Source: Procambarus clarkii
Lineage: Eukaryota; Arthropoda; Malacostraca; Decapoda; Cambaridae
NCBI RefSeq assembly: GCF_040958095.1
Contig: NC_091160.1
Location: forward strand, 39,946,730 to 40,010,729
Reading direction: 5' to 3'
Length of the DNA stretch: 64,000 nt
The notes under the pieces: model-generated
Told to the model about the DNA's origin: nothing
The model's input: the letters and a program-made list of their open reading frames with translations, nothing else
Database searches by the model: none
Program-made: the position numbers and the translations under genes
Shown here: piece after piece, positions 9,741-19,389 of the stretch
How positions within the stretch are numbered: the stretch's first letter is position 1
Layout: each line of letters starts with the position of its first letter

Positions 9741-10766
9741 ATGGCCGCCGCCACCACCCCCACTGAGAAGGTAGACACACCATCAGATGATGGTTTCAAA
9801 AGATTCTCAACACAAGATATAAGGAAAGGAGGTGTTCTTGGCAGGTTAGAGATAATTGAGGACATGCAAATGAAGTATGAAGAAAAAGTGCTTAAATTAG
9901 AAGAGGACAATGGAGCTCTTTGGAGTGAGCTTTGCACTCTAAAAGGGAGTATGCTGCAACAAGGTAAGATTATTACTGCATTAACAGACAAGGTAACAAA
10001 TCAGGAGGAGCAAATCAAGGAACTAGTGAAAGAAAATGAGGCATGGAAAGTGAAGTGTGGTGACTTTGAAGAAATAAACAAAAAGATAGACTCATATGGT
10101 GAACAACTCCAAGCAAGCCTAAGGGCTAACATAGAGTTAGGTAAGGATCTCCAACTGGAAACTTCACTGACAACTCACATAGAGGAGGTGAATAAAGAAC
10201 TAGAAAAGTATAAAGAAGAAATAAAAGCGACATATGCTGAAGTTGTAAAAGAGAAAGAGACTATCAAAGAAGTGTGTTCGGAAGTCAAAACCAGAAATGA
10301 CCAACAAGAAGCAGAAATTAGGCAAGCAATTAGGAAAGAACTGGTTACCAACAGTAAACTGGTACAAAACACTGCAGATAGAACTAAGTCCATAATCATT
10401 TTTGGATGTTTAGAGAAGGAAATTTCATCTAGGGTGGACCGAGCGGCAGAAGAGATGAAAATCATAGAGAAAATAGTAGGTTTAGGAGAAGGCTCAAAGG
10501 AAAATGTCAGTGATTTTAGAAGAATAGGAAAATATGAGAAAGAAAAGAACCGCCCCTTAAGGGTGACCTTTAATGGAGTGAAAAACATGATGGAAGTGCT
10601 AAGAAATGCCAGGAATCTGCAGAGTGATGAGGTTGGCAAATCTTGGTCAATAAGACAAGACCTCTCCAAGGAAGACAGAGAAAAGCTGAAAATGAACTTA
10701 ATTGAGGCAAAACGTCTAAATGGGGATAGAAATGAAGAAGACAGAAATTCTTTTTTTACAAAGTGA
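9741..10766 (+). CDS. LINE-A ORF1p (coiled-coil / RRM-like nucleic-acid chaperone)
   Basis: This is a 341-aa product if the ATG at 9741 is used. I prefer it to the in-frame ATG at 9690 because AAGATGG is a good Kozak context. After a short Ala/Thr-rich leader comes a long Glu/Lys-rich coiled coil (about residues 30-205). Then follow SIIIFGCLEKE, typical of the RRM-like core of L1/CR1-type ORF1 proteins, and a C-terminal block FRRIGKYEKEKNRPLRVTF leading to SIRQDLSKEDREKLK. Such proteins trimerise through the coiled coil, coat LINE RNA and act as chaperones during target-primed reverse transcription. No CCHC knuckles are present, unlike the gag at 57.9 kb. The 3' end overlaps ORF2 by 47 bp in another frame. 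Confidence 0.82.
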   Translation: MAAATTPTEKVDTPSDDGFKRFSTQDIRKGGVLGRLEIIEDMQMKYEEKVLKLEEDNGALWSELCTLKGSMLQQGKIITALTDKVTNQEEQIKELVKENEAWKVKCGDFEEINKKIDSYGEQLQASLRANIELGKDLQLETSLTTHIEEVNKELEKYKEEIKATYAEVVKEKETIKEVCSEVKTRNDQQEAEIRQAIRKELVTNSKLVQNTADRTKSIIIFGCLEKEISSRVDRAAEEMKIIEKIVGLGEGSKENVSDFRRIGKYEKEKNRPLRVTFNGVKNMMEVLRNARNLQSDEVGKSWSIRQDLSKEDREKLKMNLIEAKRLNGDRNEEDRNSFFTK

Positions 10767-13704
10767 CAGGGACTGGAAAGCTTGTGAAATGGTACATAAA
10801 AACAAAGCAACAAGATCAGTAGTGGAAGGGGGAGTAAAGAGCAAAGGAAAAGGGAACATGTTCCTGAAAATTGTATATACCAACATAGATGGAGTGAGGT
10901 CAAAAACTTTGGAGTTGCAAGATATAATCCAGCTTAGGGTCCCAGATATTGTTGCATTATCAGAAACGAAACTTGAAGGAAATATAATAAATGAAGTCAT
11001 ATTCCCAAGAGGCTACTCAGTTTGGAGACGTGACAGGAAAACTAGGAAGGGAGGAGGAGTGGCTGTACTGGTGAAAAAACACCTGAAGGTAAAAGAGTTA
11101 ATATTTGAAAACCCTCGAGATATTGACATAATGGCATTGCAGGTCTGGAATCAGGATGATAACCTGATAATTGTAAATACCTACAGCCCACCAGCAAGCA
11201 ACACGTGGACAAAGGAAGAACTGGATGACAAACGAGAGGGCCTCATAATGGTCATGAGAGATATTATTATACAAGCAGATAAAGATAAATCACGACTGTT
11301 GATACTGGGGGACTTCAACTTTAGAGCAATAGACTGGGAGGCCTATGAAGCAAGAACGGAGGACTTTTGGACATGCAGATTTGTGAACCTCATTCTGGAG
11401 ACATTCTTGTATCAACACATAAAGCAAGCCACAAGAATGAGGGAAGGAGATATACCGTCAGTACTGGATCTAGTATTCACCAGGAAAGAAGAAGAGATTT
11501 TTGACATCCAGTACCTTCCTCCCTTGGGAAAGAGTGATCACGTCCTGTTAGACATTAAATATGCTTTAAGATATCATCTAGAAGAAAATGGGGACATTGA
11601 AACAGTTGATAAACTCGATTTAAAGAGAGGCAACTATGGGGAACTTCGAAATTTTTTTAATGAGTGTAATTGGACAGAATTGTTGCTAGGCAGGGAAGTA
11701 AATGAAATGTATGCCAAATTTTTAAAACTATACGAGGAAGGCACACAAACATTCATACCAAAACAGAGATGCAGGACCAAAAAACAGGATTGGTTCGACA
11801 GAAATTGTGAGAGGGCAAGAGACCAAAAGACACAAAAATGGAATCAGTATAGGAAGAGGCCAAACCCCCAAACATACCAGCGATACAAAGATGCGAGAAA
11901 CAATTATACAGCAGTAAGGAGAGAGGCAGAAAGAAATTTTGAAAAAGGGATAGCAGATAAATGTAAAACAGAACCGGGCCTATTCTACAAATTCATAAAC
12001 AACAAATTGCAGGTAAAGGATAATATCCAGAGGTTGGAAATGGGAAACAGATTCACGGAAAATGAAAAGGAAATGTGTGAAACATTAAATGAAAAGTTCC
12101 AAAGTGTGTTTGTACAAAATGAAATCTTCAGAGAACCAGACACAATAAGAATTCCAGAGAACAACATAGAGCGGATAGAGGTGTCTAGAGATGAAGTGGA
12201 AAATATGCTAAAGGAGCTCGGGAGGAACAAAGCAGCTGGCCCAGATGGCGTTTCACCATGGGTTCTGAGAGAATGTGCATCTGAGCTCAGCATTCCACTT
12301 CACCTGATCTTTCAGGCATCCCTGTGTACAGGAATCGTAGCAGACGTGTGGAAACAGGCTAACATAGTTCCAATCTACAAAAGTGGCAGCAGGGAAGACC
12401 CCCTCAATTATAGACCTGTATCATTGACAAGTGTAATAGTGAAAGTATTGGAAAAGCTAATCAAAACTAAATGGGTAGAACACCTGGAGAGAAATGATAT
12501 AATATCAGACAGACAGTATGGTTTTCGATCAGGAAGATCCTGTGTATCGAATTTACTCAGTTTCTATGATCGGGCCACAGAGATATTACAGGAAAGAGAT
12601 GGCTGGGTTGACTGCATCTATCTGGACCTAAAAAAGGCTTTCGACAGAGTTCCACATAAGAGGTTGTTCTGGAAACTGGAAAATATTGGAGGGGTGACAG
12701 GTAAGCTTCTATCATGGATGAAAAATTTTCTGACTGATAGAAAAATGAGGGCAGTAATCAGAGGCAATGTATCGGAATGGAGAAATGTCACAAGTCGAGT
12801 ACCACAGGGTTCAGTTCTTGCACCAGTGATGTTTATTGTGTACATAAATGATCTACCAGTTAGTATACAGAATTATATGAACATGTTTGCTGATGATGCT
12901 AAGATAATAGGAAGGATAAGAAATTTAGATGATTGTCATGCCCTTCAAGAAGACCTGGACAAAATAAGTATATGGAGCACCACTTGGCAAATGGAATTTA
13001 ATGTTAATCAATGTCATGTTATGGAATGTGGAATAGGAGAACATAGACCCCACACAACCTATATATTATGTGAGAAATCTTTAAAGAATTCTGATAAAGA
13101 AAGAGATCTAGGAGTGGTTCTAGATAGAAAACTATCACCTGAGGACCACATTAAGAATATTGTGCAAGGAGCCTATGCAATGCTTTCTAACTTCAGAATT
13201 GCATTTAAATACATGGATGGCGATATACTAAAGAAGTTGTTCATGACTTTTGTTAGGCCAAAGCTAGAATATGCAGCTGTTGTGTGGTGCCCATATCTTA
13301 AGAAGCACATCAACAAACTGGAAAAGGTGCAAAGACATGCTACTAAGTGGCTCCCAGAACTGAAGGGCAAGAGCTACGAGGAGAGGTTAGAAGCATTAAA
13401 TATGCCAAAACTAGAAGACAGAAGAAAAAGAGGTGATATGATCACTACGTACAAAATAGTAACAGGAATTGATAAAATCGACAGGGAAGACTTCCTGAGA
13501 CCTGGAACTTCAAGAACAAGAGGCCATAGATTTAAACTAGCTAAACACAGATGCCGAAGAAATATAAGAAAATTCACCTTCGCAAATAGAGTGGTAGACG
13601 GTTGGAACAAGTTAAGTGAGAAGGTGGTGGAGGCCAAGACCGTCAGTAGTTTCAAAGCGTTATATGACAAAGAGTGCTGGGAAGACGGGGCACCACGAGC
13701 GTAG
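10720..13704 (+). CDS. LINE-A ORF2p: APE endonuclease-reverse transcriptase
   Basis: This 994-aa polyprotein nicks target DNA and copies LINE RNA. The APE-type endonuclease has YTNIDGVRSK (about residue 53), LSETKL (80-85), GGGVAVLVK, ILGDFNFRAIDW (about 195) and SDHVLL (about 272). The RT has NKAAGPDGVSPW (about 502), NYRPVSLTS, QYGFRSGRSCVSNLL, YLDLKKAFDRVPH (about 633, catalytic Asp), VPQGSVLAPVMF (about 692) and MFADDAK (about 722, catalytic Asp pair). The C-terminus is CR1-like and lacks RNase H. In the PQG motif the usual Ser-Gly is Ser-Arg (SRVPQGS); the defective copy at 17.09 kb keeps SGVPQGS, so the Arg is probably a private change that may reduce activity. The start codon lies inside ORF1, so translation would need reinitiation or frameshifting. 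Confidence 0.93.
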   Translation: MGIEMKKTEILFLQSDRDWKACEMVHKNKATRSVVEGGVKSKGKGNMFLKIVYTNIDGVRSKTLELQDIIQLRVPDIVALSETKLEGNIINEVIFPRGYSVWRRDRKTRKGGGVAVLVKKHLKVKELIFENPRDIDIMALQVWNQDDNLIIVNTYSPPASNTWTKEELDDKREGLIMVMRDIIIQADKDKSRLLILGDFNFRAIDWEAYEARTEDFWTCRFVNLILETFLYQHIKQATRMREGDIPSVLDLVFTRKEEEIFDIQYLPPLGKSDHVLLDIKYALRYHLEENGDIETVDKLDLKRGNYGELRNFFNECNWTELLLGREVNEMYAKFLKLYEEGTQTFIPKQRCRTKKQDWFDRNCERARDQKTQKWNQYRKRPNPQTYQRYKDARNNYTAVRREAERNFEKGIADKCKTEPGLFYKFINNKLQVKDNIQRLEMGNRFTENEKEMCETLNEKFQSVFVQNEIFREPDTIRIPENNIERIEVSRDEVENMLKELGRNKAAGPDGVSPWVLRECASELSIPLHLIFQASLCTGIVADVWKQANIVPIYKSGSREDPLNYRPVSLTSVIVKVLEKLIKTKWVEHLERNDIISDRQYGFRSGRSCVSNLLSFYDRATEILQERDGWVDCIYLDLKKAFDRVPHKRLFWKLENIGGVTGKLLSWMKNFLTDRKMRAVIRGNVSEWRNVTSRVPQGSVLAPVMFIVYINDLPVSIQNYMNMFADDAKIIGRIRNLDDCHALQEDLDKISIWSTTWQMEFNVNQCHVMECGIGEHRPHTTYILCEKSLKNSDKERDLGVVLDRKLSPEDHIKNIVQGAYAMLSNFRIAFKYMDGDILKKLFMTFVRPKLEYAAVVWCPYLKKHINKLEKVQRHATKWLPELKGKSYEERLEALNMPKLEDRRKRGDMITTYKIVTGIDKIDREDFLRPGTSRTRGHRFKLAKHRCRRNIRKFTFANRVVDGWNKLSEKVVEAKTVSSFKALYDKECWEDGAPRA

Positions 13705-13745
13705 CTCTCATCCTGTAACTACACTTAGGTAATTACACTTAGGTA

Positions 13746-13777
<32 letters not shown>

Positions 13778-13782
13778 GGTAG

Positions 13783-14388
13783 ATGTGGGTATTGGAGAGC
13801 AGGAAGGCTCCACTAGGACAGAGTGGAATGATAAGGACAAAGCGGCAAGTGAATGAAATACTGAAGGCACTAGAGATGGAAGGGGCCGAGTATAGCATTG
13901 AGAAGGTTTTCAGGCTATTCTGGTACAACAAAAACCGAGACCGCGTGTTGAAGATAGTGTTTGCAAACCAAAACCCAAAGGAAAAGATTCTAACAAGGAA
14001 GAGTCACCTGCAATATGTGGGAGAATTAAAAAAAGTATTGCTCCAGAGGGACATGACAAGGGAGGAGAGAGCCATGGCTGCAGAAGCAAGGAAGAAGCGC
14101 AGGACGAGAGGGGAAAACCAGGAAATCACAGCTCCCAACACAACATCCCCAGGTGTGAGGGGGGGAACCCACAACCAGCTACCCAGTAACACCAGAGGGG
14201 AGAGCAACCACACCACCCTCCTCTGCATAGAGAATCCCCCTGCCCCAAACCCTCCCTGCCCCCACTCAAATGCTCAGCCAAATTTCCCTCCCCCATACCC
14301 CATCCCTACCCTGCTACCCCTCCCCCCTTTTCCTTCCAGTCCTCCCTCCTCCTTCATCCCATACGCTCCCTGTCCCCCTTTCACTTGA
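13783..14388 (+). pseudogene. LINE-B ORF1 C-terminal fragment
   Basis: A 201-codon open frame. Residues 15-100 form a basic region: RTKRQVNEILKALEME, then RVLKIVFANQNPKEKIL, then DMTREERAMAAEARKKRR. This resembles the C-terminal domain of non-LTR ORF1 proteins (a 'K.vF.N...k..il.rks.l' pattern followed by 'mt.eera..a..rkkr'). The rest is a Pro/Ser/Cys-rich tail. The 5' part of ORF1 is missing and the frame begins immediately after the LINE-A tail. Confidence 0.65.
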
Positions 14389-14525
14389 CCCCCCACCCCT
14401 CACCCCAGTATCCTCTGAGACCCTGTTATCCACCTCACAAAAATCCACGCCCATGGAACAGCTTCCCCCACCAGCAGAACACTCGCCAAGGAGGAGATAT
14501 GAGAAGGAACAGACGAAAGCGAGCC

Positions 14526-15330
14526 TCAAGGCAATGTACACTAACATAGATGGAATTACAATTAGGATTAAGACAGAGGAGGACGGCTTGAGGCTTCAAG
14601 TAGACCTAGACAAGCTGAAGGAATGGTGGAACAAATAGTTGTTAGAGTTTAACTCAAGCAAATGTAATGTAATGAAGATAGGTGTAGGGAGCAGGAGGCC
14701 AGATACAAGATATCATCTGGGAGATGAAATTCTTCAAGAGTCAGAGAGAGAAAAAGACTTGGGGGGTTGATATCACGCCAGACCTGTCCCCTGCAGCCCA
14801 TATCAAGTGGATAACATCAGCAGCATATGCCAGGTTGGCCAACATAAGAACGGCATTTAGAAACTTGTGTAAGGAATCATTCAGAACTTTGTATACCACA
14901 TATGTCAGGCCAATTCTGGAGTATGCAGCCCCAGCATGGAGTCCATATCTAGTCAAGGATAAGACTAAACTGGAAAAGGTTCAAAGGTTTACCACCAGAC
15001 TAGTACCCGAACTGAGAGGTATGGGCTACGAGGAGAGACTACGGAAATTAAACCTCACGTCGCTGGAAGGCAGAAGAATAGGGGAGGACATGATCACGTT
15101 CAAGATTCTCAAGGGAATTTATAGGGTAGACAAAGACAGGCTATTTAACACAAGGGGCACACGCACTAGGAGACACAGGTAGAAACTGAGTGCCCAAATG
15201 AGCCACAGAGATATTAGAAGGCCTTTTTTTAGTGTCAGAGTGGTTGACAAATGGAATGCATTAGGAAGTGATGTGGTGGAGGCTGACTCCATGCAGAGTT
15301 TCAAGCATAGATATGATAGAGCCCAATAGG
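14526..15330 (+). pseudogene. LINE-B ORF2 remnant (start of endonuclease fused to RT C-terminus)
   Basis: AMYTNIDGI is the start of the endonuclease and is followed directly by RT thumb-region sequence. After a stop at 14636-14638, frames continue with FNSSKCNVMKIG, then KDLGVDITPDLSPAAHIKWI, then YVRPILEYAAPAWSPYL, then KLEKVQRFTTRLVPEL and YEERLRKLNLTSLEGRR, ending at VVDKWNALGSDVVEADSMQS. At least one stop and one frame change break it. It can only be a relic or a non-autonomous element. Confidence 0.8.
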
Positions 15331-15435
15331 CTTTGGAAACTGTACACCTGTTAATTGACGGTTGAGAGGCGGGACAAAAGAGCCAGAGCTCAACCTCCTC
15401 AAGCACAACTAGGTGAGTACACACACACACACACT

Positions 15436-15540
15436 TTTTAAAGCGTTATATAACAAAGAGTGCTGGGTAGACGGGACACCACGAGCGTAGCTTTCATCCT
15501 GTGACTACACTTAAGTAATTACACACACACACACACACAC
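15436..15540 (+). repeat. LINE-A 3'-end fragment with (AC)n tail
   Basis: It encodes FKALYNKECWVDGTPRA-stop, the last residues of LINE-A ORF2, followed by the short 3' UTR (one ACTTAAGTAATTAC) and an (AC)n run. It is severely 5'-truncated and sits directly in front of another LINE-A copy. Confidence 0.85.
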
Positions 15541-18034
15541 ATTGCGAGAGGGCCAGAGACCAAAAGACACAAAAATTGAATCAATATAGAAATAGGCCAA
15601 ACCCCCAAACATACCAGCGATACAAAGATGCGAGAAACAACTACACGGCAGTGAGGAGAGAGGCAGAAAGAAATTTTGAAAAAGGGATTGCAGACAAATG
15701 TAAAACAGAACCAGGTCTATTCTATAAATTCATAAACAACAAATTGCAGGTAAAGAATAATATTCAGAGGTTGAAAATGGGAAATAGATTCACGGAAAAT
15801 GAAAAGGAAATGGGTGAAATATTAAACGAAAAGTTCCAAAGTGTGTTTGTACAAAATTAAATCTTCAGGGAACCTGACACAATAAGAATTCCAGAGAACA
15901 ACACAGAGCGCATAGAGGTGTCTAGAGACGAAGTGGAAAAAATGCTCTTGGAGGTAAGTAAATTCAAATTCAAATTCAAATATGTATTCAGGTAAAGTAC
16001 ATACATACAAGGTGTGATACAAATATTGATTAATTTATAGATAGAGCTAGTACATACAATGCCTAAAGCCACTATTACGCAAAGCGTTTCGGGCAGGAAA
16101 AACACTAAAGACTAAAACTTAATACTAATTGAGATTAAAGTATAAAATGTGTTGAGAAAATATAAAAATAAAAAAGGGGGAACATGGCAGAAAAACATAA
16201 AAAAATACAATTTAGTCAACAAACAGCATTGTTTAAAAATAACAGACATGGGTTGACATTATAGGGGTAAGGTAGGTTACAGGGAGTTAATTAGGTAGTG
16301 CTTAGTTTTCATCTTAAACTCGTTGAGAGAGGTACAGTCTTTAACATGATTGGGAAGGTCATTCCACATTCTGGGTCCCTTGATTTGTAGAGCATTTCTA
16401 GTTTGATTAAGTCGTACTCTTGGAATATCAAAAAGGTATTTGTTTCTGGTGTGGTGCTCATGGGTTCTGTTACAACCTTCAATGAAGCTTTTAAGGTCAG
16501 GAACAAAGTAAAGTAAGAACAAAGCAGTTGGTCCAGATGGAGTTTCACCATCGGTTTTGAGAGAATGTGCACCTGAGCTCAGCATTCCACTTTAACTGAT
16601 CTTTCAGACATCCCTGTGTACAGGAGTCGTAGCAGACGGGTGGAAACAGGCTAACATAGTTCCAATCTACAAAAGTGGCAGCAGGGAAGACCCCCACAAT
16701 TATTGACCTGTATCATTGACAAGTGTAATTGTCAAAATATTGGAAAAATAATAAGAACTAAATGGGTAGAACACCTGGAGAGAAATGATATAATATCAGA
16801 CAGACAGTATGGATTTCGATCTAGAAGATCCTGTGTATCGAATTTACTCAGTTTCTATGGTCGAGCCACAGATATTACAGGAAAGAGATGGTTGGGTTGA
16901 CTGCATCTATCTGGATCTAAAAAAGGCTTTCGACAGAGTTCCACATAAGAGGTTGTTCTGGAAACTGGAACACATTGGAAGGGTGACAGGTAAGCTTCTA
17001 GCATGGATGAAAAATGTTCGGGCTGATAGAAAAATGCGGGCAGTGATCAGAGGAAATGTATCGGACTGGAGAAATGTCACAAGTGGAGTACCACAGGGTT
17101 CAGTTCTTGCACCAGTGATGTTTATTGTCTACATAAATGATCTACCAGTTGGTATACAGAATTATATGAACATGTTTGCTGATGATGCTAAGATAATAGG
17201 AAGGATAAGAAACTTAGATGATTGTCATGCCCTTCAAGATGACCTGGACAAAATAGGTATATGAAGCACCACTTGGCAAATGGAATTTAATGTTAATAAA
17301 TGCCATGTTATGGAATGTGGAATAAGAGAACATAGACCTCACACAACCTATATATTATGTGAGAAATCTTTAAAGAATTCTGATAAAGAAAGAGATCTAG
17401 GGGTGGTTCTAGATAGAAAACTATCACCTGAGGACCACATAAAGAATATTGTACGAGGAGCTTATGCCACGCTTTCTAACTTCAGAATTGCTTTTAAATA
17501 CATGGATGGCGATATACTAAAGAAATTGTTCACGACTTTTGTTAGGCCAAAGCTAGAATATGCAGCGGTTGTGTGGTGCCCATATCTTGAGAAACACATC
17601 AACAAACTGGAAAAGGTGCAATGACATGCTACTAAGTGGCTCCCAGAACTGAAGGGCAAGAGCTACGAGGAGAGGTTAGAGGCATTAAATATGCCAAAAC
17701 TATAAGACAGAAGAAAAAGAGGTGATATGATCACTACATACAAAATAGTAACAGGAATTTATAAAATTGATAGGGAAGATTTCCTGAGACCTGGAACTTT
17801 AAGAACAAGAGGTCATAGATTTAAACTAGCTAAACATAGATGCCGAGGAAATATAAGAAAATTTACTTTCGCAAACAGAGTGGTAGACGGTTGGAACAAG
17901 TTAGGTGAGAAGGTGGTGGAGGCCAAGACAAGTTTCAAAGCGTTATATGACAAAGAGTGCTGGGAAGACGGGACACCACGAGCGTAGCTCTCATCCTGTA
18001 ACTACACTTAGGTAATTACACACACACACACACA
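15541..18034 (+). pseudogene. LINE-A copy 2, 5'-truncated and interrupted
   Basis: Homologous to ORF2 of the full copy from NCERARDQKTQK (nt 11799 there) to the 3' end, with an (AC)n tail at about 18018-18034. In-frame stops replace codons at about 15859, 16594, 16705, 17264, 17624 and 17703, and short indels shift the frame (for example near 16750 and 16865). A minus-strand LINE-D fragment (about 15955-16513) splits it within the region before GPDGV. It retains SGVPQGS and MFADDAK but cannot make a full protein. Confidence 0.92.
15955..16513 (-). mobile_element. LINE-D 3' fragment nested in LINE-A copy 2
   Basis: Read on the minus strand, it begins within an RT C-terminus (PDLKSFIEGCNRTHEHHTRN, then LFDIPRVRLNQ, then GPRMWNDLPNHVKDCTSLNE). 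It continues through a 3' UTR with TGCCCGAAACGCTTTGCG and GGCATTGTATGTACTAGCTC, and ends in an AATTTGAATTTGAATT-type tail. GTAAG occurs at both junctions with LINE-A and is a candidate short target-site duplication. The insertion is younger than its host copy. Confidence 0.82.
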
Positions 18035-18064
18035 TGTTAAATTATATGTTGTGTAGACGTGATG

Positions 18065-18118
18065 AGTATAGGGGGGTGTACAATAAGGAACCGCCTACCC
18101 TCCGAAGCCGTAAAGTTC
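18065..18118 (+). repeat. Short LINE-E fragment
   Basis: AACCGCCTACCCTCCGAAGC and CGTAAAG match, in opposite orientation, the LINE-E piece at 9255-9285. Confidence 0.4.
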
Positions 18119-18119
18119 T

Positions 18120-19210
18120 GTCTGTGTGTGTGTACTCACCTATTTGTGCCTGCAGGATCGAACTCTAGTTCTTGGACCTCGCTTTTGTAGTCGTTAGTTG
18201 TCTAATAAAATGACTCCTGGCCTATTTCTCTCTCATACCTGCTTTTAAAATTATGAATGGAGTTAGCATCTACAATTTGTTCCTTTAGGTCATTCCATTT
18301 ACTCACTATACCCTTATGTTAAAAGTAAACTTTCTAACATCTTTATGACACATCTGAGTCTCAAGCTTCCATCCGTGCCTCCCTTGTTCTAATGTTATTC
18401 ATTGTAAACATTTCCTCTCTTTCCACCTTGTCAATCCCTCTAAGTATTTTATACGTCTGTATCATGTCCCCCTCTCCCTCCTCTTTTTCTAACGTCGTCA
18501 GGTTTAGTTCCTTCAGTCTGTCTTCGTACCTCATCACTCGTAGCTCTGGGACGAGTCTCGTTGCAAACTTCTGCACCTTTTCGAGCTTCCTTAAGTGTTT
18601 TTTTAAGATGGGGGCTCCACGATGGGGCGGCATACTCAAAGGCTGGCCTCACATAAGCGGTATACAATTATATAAAAGCTTCTTTATTCAAGTTTATGAA
18701 GGATGTTCTGACTGTTGGTTGTGTAGAGTATGCCGCTGATGTTATTCTGTTTATATGAGCCTCTGGAGTTAGGTGTTGTGTCCACTCCCGGGTCTTTTGT
18801 TCTAGACGTTGTAGGGAGGTAGTTTTCCTTCATCGTGTATTGGCCTTTCGGTCTCCTGGCTCCTGTCCCCATTTTCATCACCTTGCACTTGTTAGTGTTG
18901 AACTCTAGCAGCCATTCCTCGGACCAGCCCGGCAACCTGTTCAAGTCATCCTGGCTCAGAAGCTTACAATCCTCATCTGTCTCAACCTTCCTCATTAGTG
19001 TTGCATCATCTGCAAACATATTGATATAAAAGACTCGCCTTATGCAGTCAAGTCATTGACATACGTGAGGAACAGTATGGGACCCAGCACCGACCCTTGA
19101 GGCACTCCGCTTGTCCCGCCAGTCCCACTCCTCGCCCCTCACTCTCACTCTCTGACACCTGTCTGTCAGATAATTCCTTACCCATGATAGTGCGTCTCCG
19201 TCTACTCCCG
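18120..19210 (-). pseudogene. LINE-C: CR1-like RT C-terminal relic
   Basis: Reading the minus strand from about 19210 to 18120, fragments of RT appear in order. These are a PQG/YVND region in broken frames (about 19040-19110), MFADDATLMRKV (19019), LNRLPGWSEEWLLEFNTNKC, an LGVD..-like GVDTTPN, YVRPAFEYAAPSWSPHLKK, LEKVQKFATRLVPELR, and YEDRLKELNLTTLE with GDMIQTYKILRGIDK. Stops and frameshifts separate the pieces. The 3' end carries the ACTCACCTA/TAGGTGAGT signature also used by LINE-B. Confidence 0.85.
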
Positions 19211-19280
19211 TCTATGTGTGTATTCACCTAGTTGTGCTTGAGCTTCGGTTCTTTGGTCCCGCCTCTCAACTAGTATGGGA
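19211..19280 (-). repeat. LINE-B 3' UTR fragment
   Basis: The minus strand reads TTGAGAGGCGGGACCAAAGA, AGCACAACTAGGTGAATAC and a short CA tract, as in the other LINE-B 3' ends. Confidence 0.7.
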
Positions 19281-19389
19281 TGTGTGTGTGTGTGTGTACC
19301 TCGTCGCCATAACCTGTATACGTCGGTGATCTACAACTTTCCCAGGCGGGAAGCTGCCAACTCTGTCCCGCTGTCTACGTTACTTATAT

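Larger units (their letters stand above)
9438..13774 (+). mobile_element. LINE-A: full-length CR1-like non-LTR retrotransposon
   Basis: This is an apparently complete two-ORF element. A non-coding 5' region (about 9438-9740) is followed by ORF1 (9741-10766), ORF2 (10720-13704), a roughly 45-bp 3' UTR with two copies of ACTTAGGTAATTAC, and an (AC)n tail (about 13749-13774). Both ORFs are uninterrupted, so it is young or was recently active. ORF2 has the APE endonuclease plus RT layout without RNase H. The RT C-terminus (LEKVQRHATKWLPEL, YEERLEALN, RRKRGDMITTYKI) has the pattern of CR1-clade elements. The 5' boundary is uncertain because the element sits directly against the LINE-B tail. Other copies lie at 15.44, 15.54-18.03, 29.19 (minus) and 36.78-37.77 kb (minus). 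Confidence 0.88.
13775..15435 (+). mobile_element. LINE-B: internally deleted non-LTR element
   Basis: A 1.66-kb remnant of a second CR1-like family. It joins the 3' part of ORF1 (13783-14388) to the first residues of ORF2 (AMYTNIDGI, about 14533). It then jumps at about 14575-14605 into the late RT region (LQVDLDKLKEWWNK), continues to the RT C-terminus, and ends in the LINE-B 3' UTR with the ACTAGGTGAGTAC signature and a short (AC)n tail. The endonuclease and all catalytic RT motifs are missing. Confidence 0.85.

Noticed and set aside
10175-10903. Minus-strand open frame of 242 codons opposite LINE-A ORF1
   Set aside because: It is a shadow of the Lys/Glu-rich coiled coil, giving a Ser/Phe/Leu-rich antisense; no domain.
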